Origin: Nitrospirota bacterium | Lineage (GTDB): Bacteria > Nitrospirota > Nitrospiria > Nitrospirales > Nitrospiraceae | Length of the DNA stretch: 64,000 nucleotides | Reading direction: 5' to 3' | Assembly (NCBI GenBank): GCA_002737345.1 | Contig: NSIK01000026.1 | Location: 10,001 to 74,000, forward strand | Part shown: positions 48,747-60,578 of the stretch, piece by piece | Layout: each line of letters opens with the position of its first letter | How positions within the stretch are numbered: the first letter of the stretch is position 1 | The notes under the pieces: model-generated | Seen by the model: the letters and a program-made list of their open reading frames with translations, nothing else | Database searches by the model: none | Told to the model about the DNA's origin: nothing | Translations under genes and position numbers: made by a program

Positions 48747-50078
48747 TTACGTCATACTGTGGATTTTGAAGCTGCGAACATAGGCATCCGGTTGGGTTGC
48801 ATCGAACTCCCGGCCCATGATCGTATGTTTAGCCATCACTCCCTGATGCGTCGGATAACCAAGCTCCTTGGCGATCCGATCGCAGTCGGCCGCTCGATAC
48901 ACTTGCTCGGCCACGGCGCTGTAATTAACCTCACCCCTTAAATGGCCCCACCGTTTCATTTGGGTCATGATCCAAATCGCCATCGAGTGCCAGGGAAAGG
49001 GATCGAAATCGATACGGCTCGGATCCGTCTTAATTGCGCCCAATCCGTCCGCATAGGTTCCCGTCAGCACCTGTTCCAGGACCGCCACCGGCTGATTTAA
49101 ATAATTCGTCGGTGCAATCGCCTCGGCAATTTCTTTCCGATGGGCAGGGTTCGACGCGTAGTGGGTGGCATCCACGATAGACCGAAAGAGCGCCAGGAAC
49201 GTATTCGGGTACTGCGTGGCAAAGTCCTTGGAAATTGCGAAACCGCAGCAGGGATGCTTATCCCAGATTTCCTTGGAGAGCTTGAAAATAAACCCTGCAT
49301 TTTCGTAGACCGCCCGTTGGTTGAAAGGATCGGGAGCCAGATATCCATCGACGTTGCCAGCCTTCAGATTGGCCACCATCTCCGGTGGCGGCACGACGCG
49401 GATTTGGACATCTTTGTCAGGATGCACTCCACCTTCTGCCAGGAAGTAGCGCAGAAGATAGTTATGCATCGAATAATCGAACGGCACACAAAATCGAAAC
49501 CCCTTCATGTCAGCGGCAGTTTTGACGCCCTTGTGCTTGTTATGCAGCGTGATCGCTTGGCCGTTAATATTCTCCACCGCCGGCATGTAAAACGGCACAG
49601 GGACGGAACCGACTCCCAGGGTGATCGCCAATGGCATGGGCGACAACATATGCGCCGCATCGACATCTTTATTAATGCTCCAATCCCGCACCATGGCCCA
49701 GCCTGCCGCACGTTTGACCTTGGCATTCAAACCATGCTTGCTATAGAACCCCAGCGGCTCCGCCATGATAATCGGCGTGGCACAGGTAATAGGAATGAAG
49801 CCGATACTGAGGTCTGTCTTTTCCGGCTTCCCGACCGGATCAGCTGCAAATGCGGCGATCTCTTTCAACGGGAGGAATTCAGCGACAAAGGCCGTTAGCG
49901 CTGCGGCTCCCATGGATGCGAGAAACCTCCGACGTGATGGAGCGGCGGCTTGGATGACAGCCGACACCACAGCTTGCTCGACCTTGCACTCAAAATACTT
50001 CTCGGAGGATGCAGCTTGCACGACAGCTTTAGGATTCGGTGTCATCGTCCGCTTACTAGCCCTCTCGCCTTCGCTCAT
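48747..50078 (-). CDS. cynA: ABC transporter substrate-binding protein, NrtA/CynA family, Tat-exported
   Basis: 443 residues from the ATG at 50078 (AGGAGG nine bases upstream). A long N-terminal region ends in a twin-arginine signal at residues 48-53 (SRRRFL) followed by a hydrophobic stretch. The NMT1/NrtA-like domain starts at LSIGFIPITCATPIIMAEPLGFYSKHGL. GWAMVRDWSINKDVDAAHMLSPMPLA and the C-terminal FDPFPWHSMAIWIMTQMKRWGHL are characteristic of nitrate/cyanate/bicarbonate-binding members. ANTAR-type leader 3 lies just upstream. Confidence 0.87.
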   Translation of the reverse strand: MSEGERASKRTMTPNPKAVVQAASSEKYFECKVEQAVVSAVIQAAAPSRRRFLASMGAAALTAFVAEFLPLKEIAAFAADPVGKPEKTDLSIGFIPITCATPIIMAEPLGFYSKHGLNAKVKRAAGWAMVRDWSINKDVDAAHMLSPMPLAITLGVGSVPVPFYMPAVENINGQAITLHNKHKGVKTAADMKGFRFCVPFDYSMHNYLLRYFLAEGGVHPDKDVQIRVVPPPEMVANLKAGNVDGYLAPDPFNQRAVYENAGFIFKLSKEIWDKHPCCGFAISKDFATQYPNTFLALFRSIVDATHYASNPAHRKEIAEAIAPTNYLNQPVAVLEQVLTGTYADGLGAIKTDPSRIDFDPFPWHSMAIWIMTQMKRWGHLRGEVNYSAVAEQVYRAADCDRIAKELGYPTHQGVMAKHTIMGREFDATQPDAYVRSFKIHSMT

Positions 50079-50150
50079 GGCCGCCTCCTTTAGTGTGTTT
50101 CGACACTGCTTGGGTACCGAGCCCCAAGATCCGATCACTGAACCTTCCTA

Positions 50151-50196
50151 AAATAAAAAGGCGTCTGCCGCTCTTTCCAGAGCGACAGACGCCTTT
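50151..50196 (-). terminator. Rho-independent terminator in the cynA leader
   Basis: A 17-base stem with one mismatch (50157-50173 with 50180-50196), six-base loop, then TTTTTATTT on the minus strand, 73 bases before the cynA start. Its 5' half overlaps stem-loop P2 of leader 3. It could also stop read-through from glnA. Confidence 0.87.
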
Positions 50197-50243
50197 GTCC
50201 GTTTGCCTTATCGCGCGAACTTTACCGAGGCGCCGTTGCCTCG
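50151..50243 (-). promoter_or_regulatory. ANTAR-type antiterminator leader 3 (upstream of cynABD-cynS)
   Basis: P1 at 50226-50243 has six base pairs (CGAGGC/GCCTCG) and hexaloop AACGGC. A 23-base linker follows. P2 at 50185-50202 has six base pairs and hexaloop AAAGGC. Both loops show A1 and G4. P2 and the terminator at 50151-50196 use the same bases. The arrangement predicts premature stop unless an ANTAR protein stabilises P1-P2. Confidence 0.82.
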
Positions 50244-50260
50244 ACTCCGCTAATTTTCAT

Positions 50261-50289
50261 AACCTACCATGCTTCCCCTCCCAGGTCAA
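50261..50289 (-). promoter_or_regulatory. Possible sigma70 promoter for leader 3
   Basis: TTGACC at 50289-50284 and TAGGTT at 50266-50261, spaced 17 bases, on the minus strand. A transcript start near 50254 would leave about ten bases before P1. Confidence 0.5.
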
Positions 50290-50315
50290 TCCATACCTAA
50301 GAGTGGCACTGTACT

Positions 50316-51725
50316 CTAGACATCGTAATAGAGGTAGAACTCATACGGATGCGGACGCAACCGCATGGTATCGACTTCCTTGGTTCGCTTGTAGCCGATC
50401 CAGGCTTGGATCAGATCCTTACTGAAGACCCCGCCTTTGAGCAGGAACTCATGGTCCTTCTCCAGGTTGTTCAACGCTTCGTCGAGGCTGCCCGGCATGG
50501 TGCGAATCTTCGCCGCGGCTTTTGCCTCAAGATCGTAGAGATCCTGCTCAGCCGGTTCACCGGGGTTGATCTTATTCTGAATCCCGTCCAACCCCGCCAT
50601 GAGCATGGCGGAAAAGGCGAGATATGGATTTGCGGCTGGGTCAGGGAACCGCACCTCGATCCGCTTCGCCTTGGGGCTCGGTGAATACATAGGGATCCGG
50701 ATGCCAGCCGACCGGTTCCGGCTAGAATAGGCCAACAACACCGGCGCTTCGAACCCAGGCGTGAGACGCTTATAGGAGTTCGTGGTCGGGTTGGTAAAGG
50801 CGGCCAGCGCCGGCGCATGCTTCAGAATGCCGCCGATGTAATGCAGACACATCTCGGACACACCCGCATATTCCTTCCCGGCGAACAGGGGTTTGCCGTC
50901 CTTCCAGATGCTCTGGTGGCTGTGCATGCCTGACCCGTTATCTCCGAAGATCGGCTTCGGCATGAAGGTCGCGGTCTTGCCATGGCGACGCGCGACGTTC
51001 TTGACAATGTACTTGTACATCATCATCTTGTCGGCGGTGCGGACCAGCGAATCGAAACGGATGTCGATTTCTGCCTGCCCGGCCGTGGCGACTTCATGGT
51101 GATGCTTCTCGATCTGGATACCGGCCTTTTCCATCTCCAGAATCATTTCGCTGCGAATATCTTGCTGCGTATCGGTCGGGGCGACAGGGAAATAGCCTTC
51201 CTTCTGACGGATCTTGCCGCCCAGGTTGTGGCCTTCCTGCCCCATATTCCAGACGCCTTCTTCGGAGTCGATAAAGTAGTAGCCGCTGTGGCCGTTCTGA
51301 TCGTAGCGGGCTTGATCGAAAATGAAGAACTCGGCTTCCGGGCCCCAATAGGACGTGTCGCCAATCTTTGTGCTCTTGAGGTATTGCTCCGCCTTCTGCG
51401 CGACATAGCGCGGATCGCGATCGTAGGTCTCGCGCGTAATCGGATCGACGATGTTGCCGATGAGGCTCAGCGTCGGGACCGCACAGAAGGGATCGAGGCA
51501 GGCCGTCGCCGGATCCGGCACGACCAACATATCGCTGTTATTGATGGCCTTCCAGCCACGAATGGAGGAGCCGTCCAATCCGGACCCGTCCCTGAAGAGG
51601 TCTTCCGTCAATTCGCTCGTCGGGATGCTGAAATGCTGCCACGTCCCGATGAGATCGACGAACTTCAAGTCCACGATCTGGACCTTGTGCTTCTTCACAT
51701 ACTCCAATACCTCATTCACGTTCAT
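50316..51725 (-). CDS. glnA: Glutamine synthetase type I
   Basis: 469 residues, normal for GSI. Joins ammonium and glutamate with ATP. Motifs are [56 protein letters not shown] and [10 protein letters not shown]. The tyrosine in [12 protein letters not shown] sits at the adenylylation site of GSI-beta enzymes, so control by GlnE with GlnD/GlnB is likely. It follows glnD by 46 bases. Confidence 0.97.
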   Translation of the reverse strand: MNVNEVLEYVKKHKVQIVDLKFVDLIGTWQHFSIPTSELTEDLFRDGSGLDGSSIRGWKAINNSDMLVVPDPATACLDPFCAVPTLSLIGNIVDPITRETYDRDPRYVAQKAEQYLKSTKIGDTSYWGPEAEFFIFDQARYDQNGHSGYYFIDSEEGVWNMGQEGHNLGGKIRQKEGYFPVAPTDTQQDIRSEMILEMEKAGIQIEKHHHEVATAGQAEIDIRFDSLVRTADKMMMYKYIVKNVARRHGKTATFMPKPIFGDNGSGMHSHQSIWKDGKPLFAGKEYAGVSEMCLHYIGGILKHAPALAAFTNPTTNSYKRLTPGFEAPVLLAYSSRNRSAGIRIPMYSPSPKAKRIEVRFPDPAANPYLAFSAMLMAGLDGIQNKINPGEPAEQDLYDLEAKAAAKIRTMPGSLDEALNNLEKDHEFLLKGGVFSKDLIQAWIGYKRTKEVDTMRLRPHPYEFYLYYDV

Positions 51726-51771
51726 CCCACTTCTCCTTTCAACTCACCCGCATGAGACTGTGCCGCCTCTG

Positions 51772-54809
<3,038 letters not shown>

Positions 54810-54893
54810 TTACCAGGTCACCCGAGGACGCGGACTATCCATCGTCGCTGAGATCGCCGGCATGATCGCATGGTCAATTGTGTCATGGTCTGT

Positions 54894-56291
54894 CTATGAA
54901 TAGCCCCGCTCGTTATGCTGGCTCAGGTCCAGCCCAGTCGATTCGTCTTCCGGAGAAACCCGCAACCCGACCGTTGCATTCACGATCTTCAAAATGACCC
55001 AGGTGCCAAGCACGGAAAACAATGCCACCGCGCACACCATGATGGCCTGAATCCCGAGCTGCCCCGCATTTCCGAAAAAGAGCCCATCAGCCCCGGCGGC
55101 ATTGATCGCCTTGGAGGCGAACAGGCCCGTCGCGAGGATGCCGACGACTCCGCCCACACCGTGGATTCCCACGACATCGAGCGTGTCATCATAGCCCATC
55201 CTCCCCTTCCAAACAACGGCGAAATAGCACAGAAACCCTGCAAAAACGCCGATTATGATCGCTGAAAATGGCCCGATATACCCGGAAGCCGGCGTCACAG
55301 TGGCCAACCCGGCCACCGCACCGCTGGCCACCCCGAGGACGGTGGGCTTCCCACGATGCAGCCACTCCACGCCCATCCACACCAAGGCACCAGTTGCCGC
55401 AGCCGCGTGGGTCGCCAAAAAGGCACTCGCGGCCAGCCCATTCGCGCCCAAGGCGCTGCCCGCGTTGAACCCGAACCAGCCGAACCAGAGCAGGCCCGTT
55501 CCCAACAGGGTGAAAGGGAGGTTGTGAGGCGCCAGATAATCCCTGCCATGGCCTTTGCGCGGGCCCAGCACGATGGCGCAGACCAGCGCGCTTGCGCCGG
55601 ACGTGATGTGCACCACCGCGCCTCCGGCAAAGTCTAACGCGCCCATCTTGCCCAACCATCCACCGCCCCAGATCCAATGGGCCACTGGAACATAAATCAC
55701 AAGAGACCAGAGGACCGTAAACAGCAAGAGGGCCGTGAACTTCATCCGCTCTGCCACCGCCCCCATAATCAAGGCCGGCGTAATGGCCGCAAACATGAGC
55801 TGGAATAGCATGAACACTTGATGGGGAATCGTCGGACCATAAACCGGATGGGGCTCGCTCCCAACCCCGTTGAGCCCGACCCACTCAAGGCTTCCGATAA
55901 AACCACCCTGATCGGGACCGAAGGCCAGGCTATACCCGACAAGAATCCAGAGCAGACTGACCAGACAGAGCACAACGATGGTCTGCATGATCGTCCCCAG
56001 GATATTCTTGCTGCGCACCAGCCCTCCGTAAAAGAACGCCAAGCCTGGTATCGCCATGGCCAGGACGAGCGCCGTGGACATGAGGACCCAGGCCGTGTCC
56101 CCTGTATCGATCTTCAGCGCAGGGGCTGCGGTCGCGACCACTTCAGCCGATGTGACCGCTATGTCCTGGGCCACGACGGTCCCAGGACAAATCGCCAAGA
56201 CTCCTCCCATTATGGCCGCGAGGGTCAAGCCCATGAGGATGAGCCTCCCTTGGCACTTGCGATTGCTCTCGCGTTCCTGATCAACCACCAT
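54894..56291 (-). CDS. amt: Ammonium transporter Amt (copy 1)
   Basis: 465 residues from the ATG at 56291 (GGAGGGGGA directly upstream). A cleavable-looking N-terminal signal (LAAIMGGVLAICPGTVVAQ) precedes eleven helices. Family motifs are DTGDTAWVLMSTALVLAMAIPGLAFFYGGLVR, DFAGGAVVHITSGASALV and DDTLDVVGIHGVGGVVGILATGLFA. Twin pore histidines are present. Close relative of the preceding copy, from which it is separated by 28 bases. Confidence 0.96.
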   Translation of the reverse strand: MVVDQERESNRKCQGRLILMGLTLAAIMGGVLAICPGTVVAQDIAVTSAEVVATAAPALKIDTGDTAWVLMSTALVLAMAIPGLAFFYGGLVRSKNILGTIMQTIVVLCLVSLLWILVGYSLAFGPDQGGFIGSLEWVGLNGVGSEPHPVYGPTIPHQVFMLFQLMFAAITPALIMGAVAERMKFTALLLFTVLWSLVIYVPVAHWIWGGGWLGKMGALDFAGGAVVHITSGASALVCAIVLGPRKGHGRDYLAPHNLPFTLLGTGLLWFGWFGFNAGSALGANGLAASAFLATHAAAATGALVWMGVEWLHRGKPTVLGVASGAVAGLATVTPASGYIGPFSAIIIGVFAGFLCYFAVVWKGRMGYDDTLDVVGIHGVGGVVGILATGLFASKAINAAGADGLFFGNAGQLGIQAIMVCAVALFSVLGTWVILKIVNATVGLRVSPEDESTGLDLSQHNERGYS

Positions 56292-56319
56292 TCCCCCTCC
56301 TTCTCCTCGGCACCCCTGC

Positions 56320-57708
56320 TTACGAATAGGACCGTTCGTCATGTTGCGTGAGGTCCAAGCCTATTCGCTCTTCCGTTTCACTGACACGCAGCCCCATCAA
56401 TTCATCCACCAGTTTCAGAAGCACGAAAGTTCCCACGAACGAAAACACAACCGAGATCAGCACGGCCATCGCTTGAATACCCAACTGTGCTGGATTCCCG
56501 TAGAACAGCCCGTTGGCGCCGGCGGCATTGATCGCCGTCGAGGCAAACAACCCGGTCGCCAACGCGCCCCAGATGCCTCCGACTCCATGAATCCCCACCA
56601 CATCGAGGGCGTCATCGTAGCCCAGCCGAGACTTCCACAATACCGCTCCATAGCAGAGGACTCCCGCCCCCAGACCGATCACGATCGACGCCATCGGACC
56701 GACGAATCCCGAAGCAGGCGTAATTGCCACCAGCCCAGCCACCGCCCCGCTGACCGCCCCCAGCACGGTCGGTTTGCCTCGATAGATCCACTCCGCAACC
56801 ATCCAGGACAACGCTGCAGTGGCTGCCGCCATATTGGTCGCAACAAAGGCGCTAGTCGCCACCGCTCCGGAGGTCAGCGCGCTGCCTGCGTTGAACCCGA
56901 ACCAGCCGAACCAAAGCAGGGAGGCGCCCAGCACGGTCATAGGCAAATTATGCGGAGCCATAGTGTCCTTGCCGTAGCCCACTCGCTTCCTCAGCACGAT
57001 GGCACAGGCCAAGGCCGCAGCACCGGAACTGATATGGACGACTGTCCCTCCGGCAAAATCCAGCGCTCCCATGTTGCGAACCCAGCCCCCGACCGCCCAG
57101 ACCCAATGGGCCAGCGGATCGTAGATGAAGGTCGCCCAGAGCAAGGTGAAGACTAGAAAACTGCCGAACTTCATCCGTTCGGCAAAGGCGCCGGTCATGA
57201 GGGCTGGCGTAATCACCGCGAACATCATTTGAAAGATCATGAAAGCTTGATGGGGCACGGTCGCGGCATAATCGACGTTGGGCTCCAACCCGACGCCGTT
57301 TAGCCCGATCCATTCAAGCCCGCCAATCAGATGGGCCTTATCCGGCCCGAAGGCCAGACTGTAGCCCCACAAAGCCCACTGGAGGCTGATCAGACAGAGG
57401 ATGATAAAGCTCTGCATGAGCGTGCCCAAGGCATTCTTCGAGCGAACCATGCCGGCATAAAACAAGGCCAAGCCTGGCGCCGTCATCGCTAGCACCAATG
57501 CCGTCGAGACCAATAGCCAGGCTGTGTCGCCCGTATCGATCTTTGCCGGGACCGGCACAGCAGCCGGAGCCGCCTCCGACACAAAAGGCGCTACCGCTGC
57601 TGGAACCGGAGCCTTCATGTCTTGAGCATAGAGACCCGGCGCCCCGAACAAGATGGCGCAGGCCAGAACAGGAAGCATCGCTGGGCTGATAGGCATAAAT
57701 CGGTTCAT
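56320..57708 (-). CDS. amt: Ammonium transporter Amt (copy 2)
   Basis: 462 residues, same architecture as copy 1: signal-like N-terminus, DTGDTAWLLVSTALVLAMTAPGLALFYAGMVR, DFAGGTVVHISSGAAAL and DDALDVVGIHGVGGIWGALATGLFA. Both copies end in nearly the same tail (LDLSQHNERGYS versus LDLTQHDERSYS), so they arose by tandem duplication. It follows the porin gene by 23 bases. Confidence 0.96.
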   Translation of the reverse strand: MNRFMPISPAMLPVLACAILFGAPGLYAQDMKAPVPAAVAPFVSEAAPAAVPVPAKIDTGDTAWLLVSTALVLAMTAPGLALFYAGMVRSKNALGTLMQSFIILCLISLQWALWGYSLAFGPDKAHLIGGLEWIGLNGVGLEPNVDYAATVPHQAFMIFQMMFAVITPALMTGAFAERMKFGSFLVFTLLWATFIYDPLAHWVWAVGGWVRNMGALDFAGGTVVHISSGAAALACAIVLRKRVGYGKDTMAPHNLPMTVLGASLLWFGWFGFNAGSALTSGAVATSAFVATNMAAATAALSWMVAEWIYRGKPTVLGAVSGAVAGLVAITPASGFVGPMASIVIGLGAGVLCYGAVLWKSRLGYDDALDVVGIHGVGGIWGALATGLFASTAINAAGANGLFYGNPAQLGIQAMAVLISVVFSFVGTFVLLKLVDELMGLRVSETEERIGLDLTQHDERSYS

Positions 57709-57731
57709 GATCCACTCCTTTCCTCCCCTGT

Positions 57732-59036
57732 CTAGAAGAGGTAAACAATTTGGACTGACAGGGTTTCTTGGTTGTTCACTGCGCGGCTGCCATAGAGAAA
57801 CACATTTTTATCGGACTTGTCGTAGCGGAACTCGGCTCGCGTAATCAGCGAAGGAAACGGCTTATATTGAAGCGTAAAGGTGTTTTCCCAGAGCGTTTGA
57901 GCGGCCATTGTGGCCGCGACCGTCTCGGTCGCCCCCGCACAGGTATTGGTGCCTCCGGCAAACCCAAAGAAACCACGACAGGTGCGAGCCCCTCCCGCAT
58001 CCTCGAAGATTTCGCCGCGGAATCTGGCGCTCCATTGATCGCTGAAATCATGAGTCAGATAGCTGGCCAGCCCATTCCAGCGGGCATTTCGTGATTGCTT
58101 GACCGTGCTCACGTTCCCTTCATTCCCGTAGTAGGGCTCTAAAACGATAGTGTCCTGGTCGGTGGCCTTGACGGTCATAATCGTCCCTACCACCGTCCGC
58201 TTGGCCGTCGGATCGACTCCGGTGGAGGCAGGGGCCGCCCCTTGACTGTTGGATTGCTCTGCGCCGTAGGACCCGTAGAAACTCATACCGAACTTCTCAT
58301 GCGGTGTCAGAGCCAGGAGCCACTCGAAGGATTTGCCCTTGTTGTTATCGGTCACGTTATCCCAGCCGTTAATCACACCGAGTGACGCGCTCACCATCGG
58401 ATTGAATGCATAGCTAAGCCGGACGCCGGTAGTCGTGAAGGCCTGGCCTAAGCCGAACATGAAACTGCGCGAAAAGTTCGGATTCTCGAAACTATTGATC
58501 ACCTCATAGCCGATCAACGTATTGATCTTCCCCGCTTGAATCTTCAAACCGTTGCCGATCGGGGCGATGTATTCTCCGTAGACTTCTTGAAAATCGAGCT
58601 CGTTATTGCTGGCGCCAGACGCAAAGTTCGTGCGCGCCCGCGTCACTCTGGCATCCAACCCGAAGTTCAGTCTGGTACGGAACCCGAGCCGATCCATACC
58701 GCTCCCGCCACCATCAGCAGGCCGTTCCAACATGATTTGCACCAGGTGAGTTGAAAAGGAATTCGCATCGGTGTCGAAGATATGCAGTTGATTAAGGTTG
58801 CTATTGGGATTGTTAAAATTGTGGGTATAGGCCACGTCCAGAAATCCTGAGGCCTTGAACCCCAAGGTCTTCCAGATGGACGGCGCATCCACTTTTTTCT
58901 CTAAAGAATCCAGCCGCTCCTGCACGGTCGGCGGTGGGGCCGACGGCGCCGCTGGCTCTTGGGCAAATCCTGCGTTGCCGCCGAGCAGCGACAACAGCGC
59001 CCACAATCCTATACCAATGAAACTGCGTATTGACAT
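57732..59036 (-). CDS. Outer-membrane beta-barrel porin (OmpL/Bbp2-like)
   Basis: 434 residues. Signal peptide ending GNAGFAQ, a short coiled-coil segment (VQERLDSLEKKVD), then ~380 residues of alternating beta strands ending in the outer-membrane sorting signal VQIVYLF. Strand patterns (FKASGFLDVAYTHNF; LKIQAGKINTLIGYEVINSFENPNFSRSFMFGLGQ) match the putative beta-barrel porin-2 family. Its position as first gene of an Amt/GlnB operon suggests entry of small nitrogen compounds across the outer membrane. This is inference. Confidence 0.78.
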   Translation of the reverse strand: MSIRSFIGIGLWALLSLLGGNAGFAQEPAAPSAPPPTVQERLDSLEKKVDAPSIWKTLGFKASGFLDVAYTHNFNNPNSNLNQLHIFDTDANSFSTHLVQIMLERPADGGGSGMDRLGFRTRLNFGLDARVTRARTNFASGASNNELDFQEVYGEYIAPIGNGLKIQAGKINTLIGYEVINSFENPNFSRSFMFGLGQAFTTTGVRLSYAFNPMVSASLGVINGWDNVTDNNKGKSFEWLLALTPHEKFGMSFYGSYGAEQSNSQGAAPASTGVDPTAKRTVVGTIMTVKATDQDTIVLEPYYGNEGNVSTVKQSRNARWNGLASYLTHDFSDQWSARFRGEIFEDAGGARTCRGFFGFAGGTNTCAGATETVAATMAAQTLWENTFTLQYKPFPSLITRAEFRYDKSDKNVFLYGSRAVNNQETLSVQIVYLF

Positions 59037-59226
59037 CGTAATATCCCTCTTGTCGATTGGTGGTTCCAGTGCTCATGCCCCTTGCCGCTCTCACCTCGAC
59101 AACGTCGTCGCCACGCACACCCTTGGGTGCAACCCCTATCCTGCATGTCCACATCGATTCGACCGGCCAACCGATCCATCTCGGCTCTCAGCTTTTCCAC
59201 GCGATTCAGCCGGCTCAAATGGAGTC

Positions 59227-59261
59227 AAAAAAAAACGCCTCTAGCCTGCTGGGGCTGGAGG
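59227..59261 (-). terminator. Rho-independent terminator in the porin-amt leader
   Basis: A nine-pair stem with one mismatch (59238-59246 with 59253-59261), six-base loop, and a run of nine T on the minus strand. There is no minus-strand gene upstream for it to terminate, which marks it as a leader attenuator. Confidence 0.85.
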
Positions 59262-59318
59262 ACGTCATTGTCCATGCCATACTATATAAAGCACCGGTGA
59301 GAAACGTCGTTGTTCCCC
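59227..59318 (-). promoter_or_regulatory. ANTAR-type antiterminator leader 1 (upstream of porin-amt-amt-glnBDA)
   Basis: P1 at 59299-59318 has seven base pairs with G-U wobbles and hexaloop AACGAC. A 25-base linker follows. P2 at 59260-59273 has four base pairs (GGAC/GTCC) and hexaloop AATGAC. Both loops show A1 and G4. The 3' arm of P2 touches the 5' base of the terminator stem, so the overlap is smaller than in leaders 2 and 3. Confidence 0.8.
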
Positions 59319-59333
59319 AGTTTGATGAGCCGA

Positions 59334-59363
59334 GTTGTACCATGGAGATGGAAAATCTGTCAA
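59334..59363 (-). promoter_or_regulatory. Possible sigma70 promoter for leader 1
   Basis: TTGACA (59363-59358) and TACAAC (59339-59334), spacing 18 bases, minus strand. Start of transcription near 59327 would put P1 about eight bases into the RNA. Confidence 0.5.
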
Positions 59364-59430
59364 CGACTTTGCCTTTCCCGCACTCTGGCCTGGCGATGCC
59401 CTATCGTCTGTGCTAGATTCGCTCGTACCT

Positions 59431-60402
59431 ATGATCCTCCCATCGCCATCCTCTCCAGTGGAGCGGCCACACAAACCTTCCTTTTCCCTGGTCCTCCTCT
59501 GTCTTCTCTGCGCCGCCTGCACGACCACCGACCAGCGCGACAGGGCCCTCATCGAAGACCCGCGCGGAGCGGTGGCGCTGCGCCGAATGCCAGATCAATC
59601 AGTTCAGGCCAGTCACCCGATCAATCTCGAACCAGCCCTCATCGCCCGAGTCTTGAGCGGGATGCAAGTCCAGGAACGCCAACGGACCCTCCAGGAGTTG
59701 CTGGCAGGGTCCTCTTCCGTCCCGGTCTTTTCGGCAGAAGAGGTCCAGTTCCTCGCGCCCAGGATTATCAAAGCTCTCACGACCGCCTCAACGGGAGAGG
59801 CCGTATCATTCCAGATCACGAGCCCTCAGCAAAACAGTGGCCGCCTGGAACATGCAGTCATCGAAACCACGACAGGCTCTCTTTACGCCTATGGCCTCTC
59901 GCTGTATGTGACGCTCGCTCAATATCGACATACCCCGACCCAAACGAACACGGACGGGCTTGCCCACCGGAGGCTGCCAGATCCGTCAAACCTTTCAAAC
60001 CGCACTCTGTCGTTCACTCCACGCCTGGCCCAACGGTCCGATACGTTCAACCGGCCAACAGGCGGAAGCGCGACCGACCGGTTTCTTGTCATCGACTATC
60101 AGCTATTGCAACAGACCCCTCCAGTAGCAGCAGCAACAACCACCGAGCCACCTGCGCCTCAGGTGGAACAGGCCGCACAGCCTCGCAAACCTCTTGCGGG
60201 AGTCACGCCAGCAGAGAGTCCATCCCACGCCGCAGCGCCTATGGCTCATCGCGAAATGGAGATTCGCACGCTGAAAGATCTCGTGGTCAAAAAAGACTTG
60301 GAGTTGGAAACCATCCGGAAGGAGCTGCAAACAATTCGCGAACAACTCGATAGCCGGAAGCGAAAATCTGCACCACTGACACCCCGTCAGAGCGCCCCGT
60401 AA
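59431..60402 (+). CDS. Lipoprotein of unknown function
   Basis: 323 residues from the ATG at 59431. The signal peptide ends in the lipobox LCAAC, so the mature protein starts with a lipidated cysteine. The middle part (LEPALIARVLSGMQVQERQRTLQELL; FSAEEVQFLAPRIIKALTTASTGEAVSFQI) has mixed helix and strand. A proline/alanine-rich linker leads to a C-terminal coiled coil (MEIRTLKDLVVKKDLELETIRKELQTIREQLD). No family recognised. The overlapping longer frame in another register is a shadow. Confidence 0.65.
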   Translation: MILPSPSSPVERPHKPSFSLVLLCLLCAACTTTDQRDRALIEDPRGAVALRRMPDQSVQASHPINLEPALIARVLSGMQVQERQRTLQELLAGSSSVPVFSAEEVQFLAPRIIKALTTASTGEAVSFQITSPQQNSGRLEHAVIETTTGSLYAYGLSLYVTLAQYRHTPTQTNTDGLAHRRLPDPSNLSNRTLSFTPRLAQRSDTFNRPTGGSATDRFLVIDYQLLQQTPPVAAATTTEPPAPQVEQAAQPRKPLAGVTPAESPSHAAAPMAHREMEIRTLKDLVVKKDLELETIRKELQTIREQLDSRKRKSAPLTPRQSAP

Positions 60403-60455
60403 TCAACCCCTCTGACATTCAAATATTCGTGCAGCTACTGACTGAACTCATCCCG

Positions 60456-60576
60456 CAGGATACTCAAAAATCTCGCTCTGCAAAACTGCAGGGATTGAAG
60501 GGCCGAGGCGTATCCGTCAGGCACATTGAGGATCTGAACGATGCAAGAACGACGCGGACGGGCTTTTTCGGCATCC
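60456..60576. repeat. Complete ~120-bp element with GGATRC(T)CRAAAAA inverted ends
   Basis: Begins CAGGATACTCAAAAA and ends CTTTTTCGGCATCC, which are inverted relatives of each other. The interior carries GCCGAGGCGTATCCGT and GAGGATCTGAACGATGC. Its ends match those of the 61-bp element at 31676. It directly abuts the nadE stop. Small, noncoding and probably mobilised in trans, or REP-like. Confidence 0.55.
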
Positions 60577-60578
60577 CA

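Larger units (their letters stand above)
59037..59430. other. Gap between the porin gene and the divergent lipoprotein gene
   Basis: About 390 bases without a supported gene. On the minus strand it carries the promoter and ANTAR-type leader 1 described separately. Some 190 bases of untranslated leader remain between the terminator and the porin start; they hold an open frame of 69 codons with no ribosome site. The lipoprotein promoter on the plus strand was not identified. Confidence 0.5.

Noticed and set aside
50151..50196. Hairpin read as a simple glnA terminator
   Set aside because: It lies 120 bases past the glnA stop, downstream of a promoter-like pair, and competes with a tandem A1/G4 hexaloop structure; an attenuator fits better, although it may also stop glnA read-through.
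59310..60353. Long plus-strand frame overlapping the lipoprotein gene
   Set aside because: Arginine/proline/serine-rich and in another register from the clear signal peptide and lipobox; a shadow frame.
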